Assembly: GCF_004357995.1 (NCBI RefSeq)
Contig: NZ_SMTK01000001.1
Location: forward strand, 1 to 64,000
From: Arthrobacter crusticola
GTDB taxonomy: Bacteria; Actinomycetota; Actinomycetes; Actinomycetales; Micrococcaceae
Reading direction: 5' to 3'
DNA: 64,000 nucleotides
In this document: piece by piece, positions 7,822 through 16,730 of the stretch
How positions within the stretch are numbered: the stretch's first letter is position 1
How the letters are laid out: every line of letters starts with the position of its first letter
Notes under the pieces: generated by a model
Seen by the model: the letters and a program-made list of their open reading frames with translations, nothing else
What the model was told of the DNA's origin: nothing
Databases searched by the model: none
Translations under genes and position numbers: made by a program

Positions 7822-8505
7822 TCACTCTTCGGGCCAGCCGCGCGCCGTCGCGATGAAGACGGCGGCCTGGGTCCGGCGCTGGAATCCGAGTTTGGCCAAG
7901 AGCGAGGACACATAGTTCTTCACGGTCTTCTCCGCGAGGTACATGGTCTGGCCGATTTCCTTATTGGTCAGCCCCTCGCCGATGTAGTGGAGCACCTTGC
8001 GCTCCTGCGCCGTCAGGGCATCGAACCGGGGGTCTTCGCCCTCCGACTCGGCCAGTCCGGCGGAGATCTTTTCCTTGACCTCCGGATTGAACAGCGATTC
8101 GCCGCGGGCGGCCCGGCGCACCTTGTGCACCAGGTCCGTCCCCAGCACCTCCTTGAGGATGTACCCGGCGGCACCGGCCAGGACCGCACCGCGCAGGGCC
8201 TGCTCGTCGTCGTAACTGGTGAGGATGACGCAGCGGAGGCTTTCGTCGACGGAGCGGACGTTGCGGCACACTTCGATGCCGGTGCCGTCGGGCAGCCGGG
8301 CGTCGAGGATGGCGACGTCGGGGTTCAGTGCGGGGATCCGGCGGGCGGCCTCCTCTGCGGAGCCCGTCTCACCCAGGACGGCGAATCCCTCGCCCTCGAG
8401 CAGGTCGCGCAGGCCGCGCCGCACCAGCTCGTGGTCGTCGAGGATGAACACCGTGGTGGTTCCGGTCGGCCCCGGCTGCGGGTCGCCCGATTCGTGGCGA
8501 TTCAT
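7822..8505 (-). CDS. LuxR-type response regulator, DevR/DosR-like
   Basis: A 227-residue NarL/LuxR-family response regulator. The receiver domain (about 18-135) contains the acidic pair ILDDHELVRRG, the phosphoacceptor Asp68 in AILDARLPDG, the conserved Thr in VILTSYDD and Lys in GYILKEV. The C-terminal HTH (about 160-220) reads LTAQERKVLHYIGEGLTNKE and AEKTVKNYVSSLLAKLGFQR, then RRTQAAVF, very close to mycobacterial DosR. GAGGAGGGG precedes the ATG. No histidine kinase lies beside it, so it would need a distant partner. DosR-like proteins control redox, hypoxia and dormancy responses, but the regulon here is unknown. Confidence 0.88.
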   Translation of the reverse strand: MNRHESGDPQPGPTGTTTVFILDDHELVRRGLRDLLEGEGFAVLGETGSAEEAARRIPALNPDVAILDARLPDGTGIEVCRNVRSVDESLRCVILTSYDDEQALRGAVLAGAAGYILKEVLGTDLVHKVRRAARGESLFNPEVKEKISAGLAESEGEDPRFDALTAQERKVLHYIGEGLTNKEIGQTMYLAEKTVKNYVSSLLAKLGFQRRTQAAVFIATARGWPEE

Positions 8506-8680
8506 CGCCCCTCCTCATCCAGCATCGGATTCCCGGCGCATCCGAGATTCCAGACGCTGCCGTGCTCCCCATGATCCACCCGGACGGGCGGTTGCGGCAG
8601 GGCCAAAGGTCCGCAGGGCCCCGGGGCGGCGGCCGGTGCTGGGCCGGTGGCGGCCCGAGGCGGGGCGGGCGGTTAACGCA

Positions 8681-8723
8681 CAGCGGCCGGGTACCGGATG
8701 CAGACCCCGGTCCCCGGCCGCTG
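8681..8723 (-). terminator. Terminator-like hairpin after the DUF4383 gene
   Basis: CAGCGGCCGGG and CCCGGCCGCTG form an 11-bp perfect stem, 10 bases beyond the stop codon of the minus-strand DUF4383 gene. It probably insulates that gene from the response-regulator gene downstream. Confidence 0.5.
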
Positions 8724-8732
8724 CGGGTTTCC

Positions 8733-9182
8733 TCAGACGCGGGCGGTGTGCTTCTTGCCCAGCACCAGGGCAAGGGCGATCATGCCGACGCCGAGGAGCA
8801 GGTGCAGCCAGTTATCGGCTGCATTCAGCGGTACGAAGTTGCCTGCCGACTCCTGGTCGATTACGAGGCCATAGATCCAGAGCACGAGGTAGATGATGCC
8901 CCCGACGAGCAGGTAGGACCGGGCACCCGACGCGCTGCGGGCGAGCATAATCCCGGCGACACCGAACAGCAGGTGGACGACGTTGTGCAGCACGGAAACC
9001 TGGAACAGGCCCAGCAGCAGCGCGCCGGAGTGGTGTCCGGCGAAGGCGAGCTGGTCGTACTGAGCGGTGATCCCCGGAACGAATCCGAGGAGCCCGACCA
9101 GAAGGAAGACGGCGCCGACGGCCAGGGCCGCCTTCTGGACGGCGGTTCTCGAGGTCGTGCGGGAGTGCTGTGATGTTGTCAT
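8733..9182 (-). CDS. DUF4383 membrane protein
   Basis: A 149-residue protein with four hydrophobic helices (about 16-36, 52-75, 88-106, 122-140). The pattern AVFLLVGLLGFVPGIT, HNVVHLLFGVAG and DNWLHLLLGVGM is characteristic of DUF4383, including the conserved His residues in the second and fourth helices. AGGAGA sits upstream of the ATG. The function is unknown; members are often stress-induced small membrane proteins in actinobacteria (recollection of the family, not evidence here). It is divergent from the DUF6221 gene. Confidence 0.85.
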   Translation of the reverse strand: MTTSQHSRTTSRTAVQKAALAVGAVFLLVGLLGFVPGITAQYDQLAFAGHHSGALLLGLFQVSVLHNVVHLLFGVAGIMLARSASGARSYLLVGGIIYLVLWIYGLVIDQESAGNFVPLNAADNWLHLLLGVGMIALALVLGKKHTARV

Positions 9183-9352
9183 GAGTCTTCTCCTGAAGGT
9201 GTGCGTAATGGGAACTTGTGGTTTCCACCGCTTATTCGCACTCGGGCGGGCTCCGGATGGGAACGTGATTCAATCTTCAGCGGACTGTTGTACGACCGTT
9301 ACCACACCGGTTCAGGGAGACGCGCGGGCGGAGGGTCTGTAGGGTCGGAGGC

Positions 9353-9616
9353 ATGAGCGACCTCACCGAGTTCCTCCTGGCGCGCATTGAGGAGGACGAA
9401 GAGAACGTCCACTCCTGGTGGCACCAGCAGTCGGTCGCGGTGCTGGACCGGGCGCTCGCCGAATGCGAGGCCAAGCGCCGGATGGTGACCCACTACTGCA
9501 GCATCGACTGGACTCGAAACGAGCCGGACGGACGGGACGACGCCGTCGTCTTCATGCGGCTGCTGGCACTGCCGTACGCCGGGCACCCCGGCTACCGCAG
9601 GGAATGGCGCCCCTAG
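9353..9616 (+). CDS. DUF6221-family small protein
   Basis: An 87-residue soluble protein. It starts MSDLTEFLLARIEEDEEN, has an AECEAKRRMV segment in the middle and ends RLLALPYAGHPGYRREWRP. This beginning-to-end pattern is typical of DUF6221 proteins of actinobacteria and their phages. The function is unknown. It stands alone between the divergent DUF4383 gene and the convergent cysteine desulfhydrase gene. Confidence 0.8.
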   Translation: MSDLTEFLLARIEEDEENVHSWWHQQSVAVLDRALAECEAKRRMVTHYCSIDWTRNEPDGRDDAVVFMRLLALPYAGHPGYRREWRP

Positions 9617-9662
9617 GACGGGGCGGGGTGCCCACCCTGCGCTCCCGCGGTCCCCGCGGCCC

Positions 9663-10745
9663 TCACCCGGGCCAGCGGCCGGTGGCGAAAAATTCCTCAA
9701 GGACCGCCTCGAACGGTTCCGGGTCCAGCCCCCGCCCCCTAAGCCAGGCGTCGTCCTCGTAGGACCCGGCATACCGATCCCCGGAATCGCACATCAGCGA
9801 CACAATGCTCCCGGCCCGCCCCTCGGCCCGCAGAGCCGCCGCGAGCTGCCACACCCCCCACAGGTTCGTCCCCGTCGACGGTCCGGCGTGCAGCCCGGTG
9901 AGGCGCTTCAGGTGCCGCGCGGCCGCCACGGAGGCCGAATCGGGCACCTGGATCATTGCATCGATGACCCCGGGGACGAAGCTCGGCTCCTGCCGCGGCC
10001 GTCCGATGCCCTCGATCCGCGACGCCCGGCCGGTGGCCGGCGCCGACGGGTCCGCCCAGGCGGGAAAGAACGCCGAGTTCTCGGGGTCGACGACGGCAAG
10101 CCGCGTCGAGTGGCAGTTGTAACGCAGGTACCGGCCGATGGTCGCCGAGGTGCCGCCCGTGCCGGCACCGACGACGATCCACTCGGGGATCGGGTGCTCC
10201 TCGAGGGCCAGCTGGCCGAAGATCGACTCGGCGATGTTGTTGTTTCCCCGCCAGTCCGTGGCGCGCTCGGCGTAGGTGAACTGGTCGAGGTAGTGGCCTC
10301 CGGTCTCGCGGGCGATCCGCTCGGCCTCGGCGTAGACCTGCCCGGCGTCGTCGACGAAGAAGCAGGTTCCGCCGTACTGCTGGATCAGGGCGATCTTCTC
10401 GGAGCTCGTGGTGCGGGGCATCACCGCGATGAACGGCAGGCCGAGCAGCTGGGCGAAGTAGGCCTCGGAGACGGCGGTCGACCCGCTGGAGGCCTCAACG
10501 ATGGTCGTGCCCTCGGTGATCCAGCCGTTGACCAGCCCGAAGAGGAACAGGGAGCGGGCCAGCCGGTGCTTCAGGCTCCCGGTGCGGTGCGTCGATTCGT
10601 CCTTCAGGTAGACCGAGACCTGCCATCCGGGCGGGAGGGGGACGGCGAAGAGGTGCGTGTCGGCGGACCGGCGGTTTTCGGCCTCGATCCTTCGGACAGC
10701 GTCTGCGGTCCACACGCGGCCGGCGGAGGCGCTGTAGGTGATCAT
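9663..10745 (-). CDS. PLP-dependent cysteine synthase-family protein, L-cysteine desulfhydrase (Cds1-like)
   Basis: A 360-residue fold-type II PLP enzyme. The Schiff-base Lys is in [12 protein letters not shown] (about 58), the substrate loop is [16 protein letters not shown], and the phosphate-binding glycine loop is [16 protein letters not shown]. The long form with an N-terminal extension and an Asn-rich segment ([10 protein letters not shown]) matches the actinobacterial Cds1 group, which converts cysteine to sulfide, pyruvate and ammonia, rather than CysK/CysM. The neighbouring divergent sulfurtransferase supports a sulfide/cysteine catabolic role. Cysteine synthase activity remains possible. 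Confidence 0.82.
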   Translation of the reverse strand: MITYSASAGRVWTADAVRRIEAENRRSADTHLFAVPLPPGWQVSVYLKDESTHRTGSLKHRLARSLFLFGLVNGWITEGTTIVEASSGSTAVSEAYFAQLLGLPFIAVMPRTTSSEKIALIQQYGGTCFFVDDAGQVYAEAERIARETGGHYLDQFTYAERATDWRGNNNIAESIFGQLALEEHPIPEWIVVGAGTGGTSATIGRYLRYNCHSTRLAVVDPENSAFFPAWADPSAPATGRASRIEGIGRPRQEPSFVPGVIDAMIQVPDSASVAAARHLKRLTGLHAGPSTGTNLWGVWQLAAALRAEGRAGSIVSLMCDSGDRYAGSYEDDAWLRGRGLDPEPFEAVLEEFFATGRWPG

Positions 10746-10848
10746 TGGATCAGCCTACAAGCGCTACTGGTGTCGGCCCTGTGCCTGTGGTGGACTGGCG
10801 TTCATCAGGACCGGCCCGGTGCCGGCTTAATTTTCTAAGGAGATCTTG

Positions 10849-11682
10849 ATGAAGACTCTGATGGACGTGCAGACGCTGCGGGACCGGATGACCTCCGGGC
10901 TGCAGACAGTGCTGCTCGACGTCCGGTGGTCGCTGGGTGATCCCCACGGCCATGGACATTACCGCTCATCGCACATCCCCGGGGCGATGTACGTGGACCT
11001 GGAGGAACAGCTGTGCTCCCGTCCGGTTCCGGCCCTGGGACGGCACCCGCTCCCGGACCCTGACGCGTTCCAGGAGACGGCCCGGCAGTGGGGCATCAAC
11101 CGGCCCGACGACGTCGTCGTCGCCTACGACGACTCGGGCAACCTCGCCGCCGCACGCCTGTGGTGGCTGCTGCGGGACGCCGGGCTGCGCTCGGTCCACC
11201 TCCTCGACGGCGGGCTCACCGCCTGGCGCGCCGCAGGGTACGAACTCGAGGGCGGCGAGGAACAGCACTGCCTGGGCTCGGTCGAACTGGGCCGGGGCGC
11301 GATGCCCGTGATCGACCTCGACGGCGTGCGCCGCGGCGGGGAGGACCTGCTGCTGCTCGACGCGCGGGCCCCCGAACGCTTCAGCGGCGAGTACGAGCCC
11401 GTCGACCCCAAGGCCGGGCACATCCCCGGGGCGCGCAGCGCGCCCACGACGGACAACCTTAGGGCCGACAAGACCTTCCGGCCGCCGGCGGAACTGCGGG
11501 AGCGGTTCGCCCGCCTCGGAGCGGCGGGAGCCGGCAGTGTCGCCGTCTACTGCGGCTCCGGCATCACGGCCGCCCACGAGATCGCCGCCCTGGAGATCGC
11601 CGGCATCCCCGCCGCCCTCTACCCGGGCTCCTGGTCCCAGTGGTCCTCCCGGCCCGACCTTCCGGTGGCCACGGGAGCCTGA
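10849..11682 (+). CDS. sseA: 3-mercaptopyruvate/thiosulfate sulfurtransferase (tandem rhodanese)
   Basis: A 277-residue protein with two rhodanese domains, inactive about 5-140 and catalytic about 150-275. The active-site loop YCGSGITAAHEIAALEI carries Cys with the CGSGxT pattern of mercaptopyruvate sulfurtransferases rather than the CRxGxR of thiosulfate-preferring rhodaneses. AAGGAG six bases before the ATG fixes the start. It would move sulfur from mercaptopyruvate to cyanide or thiol acceptors. Divergence from the desulfhydrase across 103 bases suggests a common sulfur-amino-acid function. Confidence 0.88.
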   Translation: MKTLMDVQTLRDRMTSGLQTVLLDVRWSLGDPHGHGHYRSSHIPGAMYVDLEEQLCSRPVPALGRHPLPDPDAFQETARQWGINRPDDVVVAYDDSGNLAAARLWWLLRDAGLRSVHLLDGGLTAWRAAGYELEGGEEQHCLGSVELGRGAMPVIDLDGVRRGGEDLLLLDARAPERFSGEYEPVDPKAGHIPGARSAPTTDNLRADKTFRPPAELRERFARLGAAGAGSVAVYCGSGITAAHEIAALEIAGIPAALYPGSWSQWSSRPDLPVATGA

Positions 11683-11689
11683 GCAAGAG

Positions 11690-11724
11690 GCCGGGGCGGA
11701 GACGGGCGCCGTCTCCGCCCCGGC
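11690..11724 (+). terminator. Terminator-like hairpin after the sulfurtransferase gene
   Basis: GCCGGGGCGGAGACGG and CCGTCTCCGCCCCGGC form a perfect 16-bp stem with a GCG loop, 7 bases after the stop. No T-tract follows. Confidence 0.6.
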
Positions 11725-11846
11725 TGGCAGGGACGGTGCCCAGCGGGTAGCGTCGAGGCATGAACCCCGGACGTCCCTCGCCCCCGCCGCTGCGGGGAAC
11801 CATCCCTGCCGGCGGAGCGAGGCGCGCCCCTGGCGAAGGAGAGCCT

Positions 11847-12272
11847 GTGAGCACTGTTTTTACGCGGATCATCCGCGGCGAGATCCCCGGCCGCTTCGTC
11901 TGGGCAGATGACGACGTCGTCGCCTTCCTCACCGCCGCCCCCATCACCCCCGGACACACCCTCGTGGTGCCGCGCCGGGAGGTTCCGCACTGGCTCGAGG
12001 CGGACCCGGAGACGCTCACCCGGGTGATGGCCGTGGCCCAGGCCATCGGCAGGGCCCAGGAGCAGGCGTTCGGCGCCAAGCGGGTGGGGGTGCTGCTCGA
12101 AGGCTTCGAGGTGCCCCACCTCCACGTGCACGTCTGGCCGGCACAGGGCCCCGAGGACTTCGACGTCCACAACGTCGACCGCAACCCCGACCCGGCCGCC
12201 CTCGACGCCGCTGCGGACTCGCTCCGCCAGGCGCTGCGCGCGGCCGGCTCCACCGCCGTCCCTCCGGCCTGA
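11847..12272 (+). CDS. HIT-family nucleotide hydrolase/transferase
   Basis: A 141-residue histidine-triad protein. The signature PHLHVHVWPAQ (about 90-100) gives the HxHxHxx active site, and the N-terminal TRIIRGEIPGRFVWADDDVV with ITPGHTLVVPRRE is typical of the Hint/HinT branch. GAAGGAG five bases before a GTG gives the start; an ATG 87 bases upstream in the same frame lacks a ribosome site and family similarity. The enzyme probably hydrolyses AMP-linked phosphoramidates or dinucleotides. The neighbours give no pathway clue. Confidence 0.88.
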   Translation: MSTVFTRIIRGEIPGRFVWADDDVVAFLTAAPITPGHTLVVPRREVPHWLEADPETLTRVMAVAQAIGRAQEQAFGAKRVGVLLEGFEVPHLHVHVWPAQGPEDFDVHNVDRNPDPAALDAAADSLRQALRAAGSTAVPPA

Positions 12273-12313
12273 GCCGGCGCCCGACATCCAGCCGGCCGGT
12301 GGAAGGAGCTGAC

Positions 12314-12613
12314 ATGTGGATCGGCACCATCGAATTCGACCTGCTGCTCGGTGATGTCCATTCACTCAAGGGCAAACGCTCGGTGGTCCGCCCGCTGGTG
12401 GCCGACCTGCGGCGCAGGTTCGACGTCGCCGCCGCCGAGGTCGAAAGCCTCGACCTGCACCGCCGCGCCGGCATCGGCGCCTCCGTCGTGGCGGCCGACC
12501 GGCGGCACGCCGTCGACGTGCTCGACGCCGTTGAGCGGTTCGTTGCTGCCCGCCCCGAACTCGACCTGCTCAGCGCCCGCCGCCGGCTGCTGAGCACGGA
12601 GGACCTTGGCTGA
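12314..12613 (+). CDS. DUF503 (YlxP-like) protein
   Basis: A 99-residue protein starting MWIGTIEFDLLLGDVHSLKG, then KRSVVRPLVADLRRRFDV, which is the DUF503 pattern, with GGAAGGAG before the ATG. YlxP proteins are usually found near rbfA/infB and translation genes; here it stands alone after the HIT gene. The family function is unsettled (a ribosome-related role has been proposed). Confidence 0.87.
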   Translation: MWIGTIEFDLLLGDVHSLKGKRSVVRPLVADLRRRFDVAAAEVESLDLHRRAGIGASVVAADRRHAVDVLDAVERFVAARPELDLLSARRRLLSTEDLG

Positions 12614-12671
12614 ACCCGCCTGACAATGCCCGCCCGGGAACCCTCATGCGGGCGGCTTCAGGCACGCACCC

Positions 12672-15600
12672 TTAGGCGGCGAGTGCCTCGCCGAGGGCGG
12701 CCCGGATGCGCTTTTCGGAGACGCTGTAGGCAGTGCCGAGCTCCTGGGCAAACAGGCTGATCCGCAGCTCCTCAAGCATCCAGCGCACCCGCTGCAGGTC
12801 CGGCGCGCTCTTCCGCGCGCCGGCCGCCAGCGCCGCCACGGCGTCGTCGTACTCGTCCTCGAGGCGCTGCACGACGGCGGTGCCCGCACTGTCGCGGGCG
12901 ACGTTCGAGGCGAGCTTCTCGAGGCGCATCTCGATGCCCCGCAGGTAGCGCGGGAGGTGGCTGAGCTGGGCGTAGCCGGTCTTCGCCACGAACCCGGGGT
13001 AGACGAGGTGTTCGAGCTGGCTGCGGATGTCGTTGAGCGCGGTGATCATCGCCAGGCTGGTTGTGCCCTTGAGCAGCTTGGAGATCCTGCGGTGGCTTGA
13101 GAGGATCTTCTCCACCGTGGCCGTCACGGTGAACACCGTGTCGATCAGCTCCGCACGCACGAGCTCGTAGAGCGCGTCGAATTCCTGCTGCGTCCAGGGC
13201 AGCTGCTCCGGGACGAGCTTGTCGATGGCGGCCAGCGAGCAGTCGGAGATGAGCGCCGCGACGGACCCGTGCGGGTTCTGGCTGAACGTGAGCTTCTCGG
13301 TGTTGCTCAGGTGCTCAAGGACGTACTTCGCCGGGCTGGGCACGCGCAGGGACAGCAGCCGGATGACGCCGGCGCGCATGGCCCCGGCCTGCTCGGCCGG
13401 GCTGGGGAAGACCCGCAGGCCCACCGCGGTGGTTTCGTCGACGAGTGCGGGGTAGCCGGTCACGAGGTGCCCGGCCACGGTGCGGGAGACCTCGCGCGGT
13501 ACCGTCCCGAAGGTCCACGCCGTCGCCCCGGTCACTTCCGCAAGTCCCGGTGTGCCCCCGGCCGACGGCGTACCGCGCCCGGGCCCGCCGGCGGACTGCG
13601 GCGCTGCGGCGGGGCCTCCGTCTGCCGACGGCGAACGGCCGCCGCGGCGGGCCTTGCCGCCGCCTGCACCCGAGGCCTCCGGGCGGGTGCTTGACGGGGT
13701 CGCCCCGAGGGACGACGCGATCGCCCGGCTAACGGCGGGGGCCAGGGAGGCCTTGAGGGCGTCAAGGTCCTGGCCCTCGTCGAGCACCTTCCCCCTCGCG
13801 TCGACGACGGAGAAGGTCATTGACAGGTGCGGGGGCAGCACCGACCAGTTCCACGAGCCGGGCGGAATGATGTGCCCCTTCAGGCGGCGCAGGACGAGTT
13901 CGAGGGAGGCCTCGAGGTCGTCCTGCGCCGGATCGAAGTCCGCCTCGAGCGCGGCCACGGCGGACCGGGCCACGTCCGGCGCCGGGATAAAGTTCTTGCG
14001 GATCCCCTTGGGCAGGGACTTGATGAGCGCCGTGACGAGTTCCACCCGCAGGCCCGGGATCTGCCAGCGGAACGGCCCGGACTCCAGCTGGTTCAGGAAC
14101 AGCACGGGGATGCGCACCGTGACGCCGTCGGCCGCGCCGGGGGCGCCGGGGGAGAATTCGTAGTTCAGGGGCAGTTCAAAGCCGCCCTGGTGCCAGATGG
14201 TGGGGAAGGCCGAATCGTCGAGCGCGTCGGCGTCCTCGGCGAGCAGGTCCTCCGGGTCGAAGTCGAGCAGGTCCGGGTCCGCCTGGCGGGCCTGCTTCCA
14301 CCACGAATCGAAGTGCCGTTCAGAGACGACCTCCCGGCCAACCCGGGCGTTGTAGAAGTCGAAGAGGGTCTCGTCGTCGACCCTCAGGTCCCGGCGGCGC
14401 AGCCGGTTCTCGAGTTCCTCGATCTCCTGCAGCCGGGCCTGATTGCGGTGGAAGAACTTGTGATGGGTCTTCCAGTCACCCTCCACGAGAGCGTGCCGGA
14501 TGAACAGCTCCCGCGCGACCTCGCGGTCGACGCGGCCGTAGTTGATGCGCCGCTGCGGCACGATGGGCACCCCGTAGAGGGTGACCTTCTCGTACGCCAT
14601 GACCGAGCCCTGGCGGCTCGACCAGTGCGGTTCGCTGTAACTGCGCTTCACCAGGTGCGGGGCCACCTGCTCGGCCCACAGGGGGTCGAACCGGGCGGCG
14701 ACCCGGGCCCACAGCCGGGAGGTTTCGACGAGTTCGGCGGCCATCACCCAGTCGGGGGACTTCTTGAACAGGGCCGAGCCGGGGAAGACCGCGAAGCGGG
14801 TCCCGCGCGCGCCGGCGTATTCGCGCTTGCGCTGGTCGTAGAGCCCGATGTGGCTCAGCAGGCCCGAGAGCAGGCTGATGTGGATGGCGTCGCTGTTGCC
14901 CACCGGGTCGACGGCGCCCGGGGCGAGGGTGATGCCCAGCGGCTTGGCGAGCTGGCGCAGCTGGGCGAAGAGGTCCTGCCACTCCCGGACCCGGAGGTAG
15001 TTGATGAACTCATTGCGGCACAGCTTGCGGAACTGGGTCGAGGACAGTTCCTTCTGCTGCTCCTCGAGGTAGCGCCACAGGTTGAGGTAGCCGGTGAAGT
15101 CGGAGTGCTCGTCGAGGAAGCGCTTGTGTTTCTCGGCGGCGCTCTGCTGCTTGGCCGGCTGGTCGGCGGACGGGCGCTCGCGGGGGTCCTGGATGGTCAG
15201 GGCCGCCGCCAGGATCATGACCTCCTTGGCGCAGCCCCGGCCGGCCGCTTCGACGATCATGCGGCCCAGCCGCGGATCGACCGGCAGCTGGGCGAGCTTG
15301 CGGCCGACGCCGGAGAGCCCGCCGTCGTCGTTCAGCGCCCCAAGCTCGCGCAGCAGGGCCACGCCGTCGGTGATGGCCTTGGCGTCGGGCGGCTCGACGA
15401 AGGGGAACTCGGCGATGTCGCGCGGGCTCTTCGTGACGCCCATGGCGGTCATCTGCAGGATCACCGCGGCCAGGCTGGTCCTCAGGATCTCGGGCTCGGT
15501 GAACGGGCGCCGGGACTCGAAGTCCTCCTCGGAGTAGAGGCGGATCGCAATGCCGTCGGAGACGCGGCCCGAACGCCCGGAGCGCTGGTTGGCCGAGGCC

Positions 15601-16640
15601 TGCGAGACGCGTTCGATCGGCAGCCGCTGCACCTTGGTGCGGTGGGAGTATCGAGAGATGCGGGCCGTGCCGGTGTCGATGACGTACTTGATGCCCGGAA
15701 CGGTCAGGGAGGTTTCCGCGACGTTCGTGGCCAGCACGATGCGCCGGTTGGAGCCGCCGGCGCTGAACACGCGGTGCTGCTCCTGCAGGGACAGGCGGGC
15801 GAACAGGGGCAGCACCTCGGTGCCGCGCAGGCGCTGGGTGTTCTGGATCCGGGCCCGCAGCGCGTCGGCGGCGTCGCGGATCTCACGCTCGCCGGAGAAG
15901 AACACGAGGATGTCCCCGGCGGCCTCGCGGGAGAGTTCGTCGACGGCGTCGCACACCGCGTCGACCGGGTCGCGTGCCTCCTCGAGGTCGTCGTCGGAGT
16001 CGTTGTCGCCGACGGGCTGATCCAGCGGCCGATACCGGATCTCCACGGGGAAGGTGCGCCCGGAGACCTCGATGATCGGCGCCGGCGCTGTGTCCGCGAC
16101 GGCGGCGTCGGCGGCGAAGTGCCGGGCGAACCGTTCCGGATCGATGGTCGCGGAGGTGATGATGACCTTGAGGTCCGGGCGCTGGGGCAGGATGCGCTTC
16201 AGGTAGCCGAGGATGAAGTCGATGTTGAGGCTGCGCTCATGGGCCTCGTCGATGATGATCGTGCTGTATTTCCGCAGCAGGCGGTCGTGCTGGATCTCCG
16301 CCAGCAGGATGCCGTCGGTCATGATCTTGATCTTGGTGTTGCGTCCGGTCTGGCCGGTGAAGCGGACCTGGAAGCCGACCTCCTCGCCGAGCTGGACGTC
16401 GAGTTCCTCGGCGATGCGTTCGGCCACCGTGCGTGCCGCCAGGCGGCGGGGCTGGGTGTGGCCGATCAGCCCGGAGTCGGCCAGGCCGAGCTCCAGGCAC
16501 ATCTTAGGGATCTGGGTGGTCTTACCCGAGCCGGTCTCGCCCGCAATGATGGTGACCTGGTTCGCGGCGATGGCCGCCATGATGTCCGAGCGGCGGGCGG
16601 AGACGGGAAGATCCGCGGGGTAGGAAATTGTCAGTGCCAT
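12672..16640 (-). CDS. hrpA: ATP-dependent RNA helicase HrpA
   Basis: A 1322-residue DEAH/RHA helicase that unwinds RNA, acting on mRNA and stalled ribosomes in other bacteria. Motif I GETGSGKTTQIPKM is at about 33-46 and motif II IIDEAHERSLNID at about 125. Also visible are SAT (TSATIDPERF), motif V (TNVAETSLTVPGIKYVIDTG) and motif VI (QRSGRSGRVSDG). The HA2/OB region follows and a DUF3418 C-terminal region completes the HrpA architecture. An insert of about 60 residues rich in Gly/Ala/Pro/Ser (about 1005-1065) separates parts of the C-terminal region. GGGAGG precedes the ATG. A very long open frame opposite this gene is a GC-driven shadow. Confidence 0.93.
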   Translation of the reverse strand: MALTISYPADLPVSARRSDIMAAIAANQVTIIAGETGSGKTTQIPKMCLELGLADSGLIGHTQPRRLAARTVAERIAEELDVQLGEEVGFQVRFTGQTGRNTKIKIMTDGILLAEIQHDRLLRKYSTIIIDEAHERSLNIDFILGYLKRILPQRPDLKVIITSATIDPERFARHFAADAAVADTAPAPIIEVSGRTFPVEIRYRPLDQPVGDNDSDDDLEEARDPVDAVCDAVDELSREAAGDILVFFSGEREIRDAADALRARIQNTQRLRGTEVLPLFARLSLQEQHRVFSAGGSNRRIVLATNVAETSLTVPGIKYVIDTGTARISRYSHRTKVQRLPIERVSQASANQRSGRSGRVSDGIAIRLYSEEDFESRRPFTEPEILRTSLAAVILQMTAMGVTKSPRDIAEFPFVEPPDAKAITDGVALLRELGALNDDGGLSGVGRKLAQLPVDPRLGRMIVEAAGRGCAKEVMILAAALTIQDPRERPSADQPAKQQSAAEKHKRFLDEHSDFTGYLNLWRYLEEQQKELSSTQFRKLCRNEFINYLRVREWQDLFAQLRQLAKPLGITLAPGAVDPVGNSDAIHISLLSGLLSHIGLYDQRKREYAGARGTRFAVFPGSALFKKSPDWVMAAELVETSRLWARVAARFDPLWAEQVAPHLVKRSYSEPHWSSRQGSVMAYEKVTLYGVPIVPQRRINYGRVDREVARELFIRHALVEGDWKTHHKFFHRNQARLQEIEELENRLRRRDLRVDDETLFDFYNARVGREVVSERHFDSWWKQARQADPDLLDFDPEDLLAEDADALDDSAFPTIWHQGGFELPLNYEFSPGAPGAADGVTVRIPVLFLNQLESGPFRWQIPGLRVELVTALIKSLPKGIRKNFIPAPDVARSAVAALEADFDPAQDDLEASLELVLRRLKGHIIPPGSWNWSVLPPHLSMTFSVVDARGKVLDEGQDLDALKASLAPAVSRAIASSLGATPSSTRPEASGAGGGKARRGGRSPSADGGPAAAPQSAGGPGRGTPSAGGTPGLAEVTGATAWTFGTVPREVSRTVAGHLVTGYPALVDETTAVGLRVFPSPAEQAGAMRAGVIRLLSLRVPSPAKYVLEHLSNTEKLTFSQNPHGSVAALISDCSLAAIDKLVPEQLPWTQQEFDALYELVRAELIDTVFTVTATVEKILSSHRRISKLLKGTTSLAMITALNDIRSQLEHLVYPGFVAKTGYAQLSHLPRYLRGIEMRLEKLASNVARDSAGTAVVQRLEDEYDDAVAALAAGARKSAPDLQRVRWMLEELRISLFAQELGTAYSVSEKRIRAALGEALAA

Positions 16641-16730
16641 AGTTGCCTCCCAGTCTAGTGCTCCGGCGCCGGAAGGGCCGGGGCAGGGAGGGAGCGGCCG
16701 GGAGGTGGCGTGCCCGCCGACCGGAACCTG

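Noticed and set aside
13827..16658. A 943-codon open frame on the plus strand opposite hrpA
   Set aside because: hrpA on the minus strand has all helicase motifs; the opposite frame is open because of GC-rich third positions and its translation is low-complexity Arg/Gly/Val/Leu without family signs.
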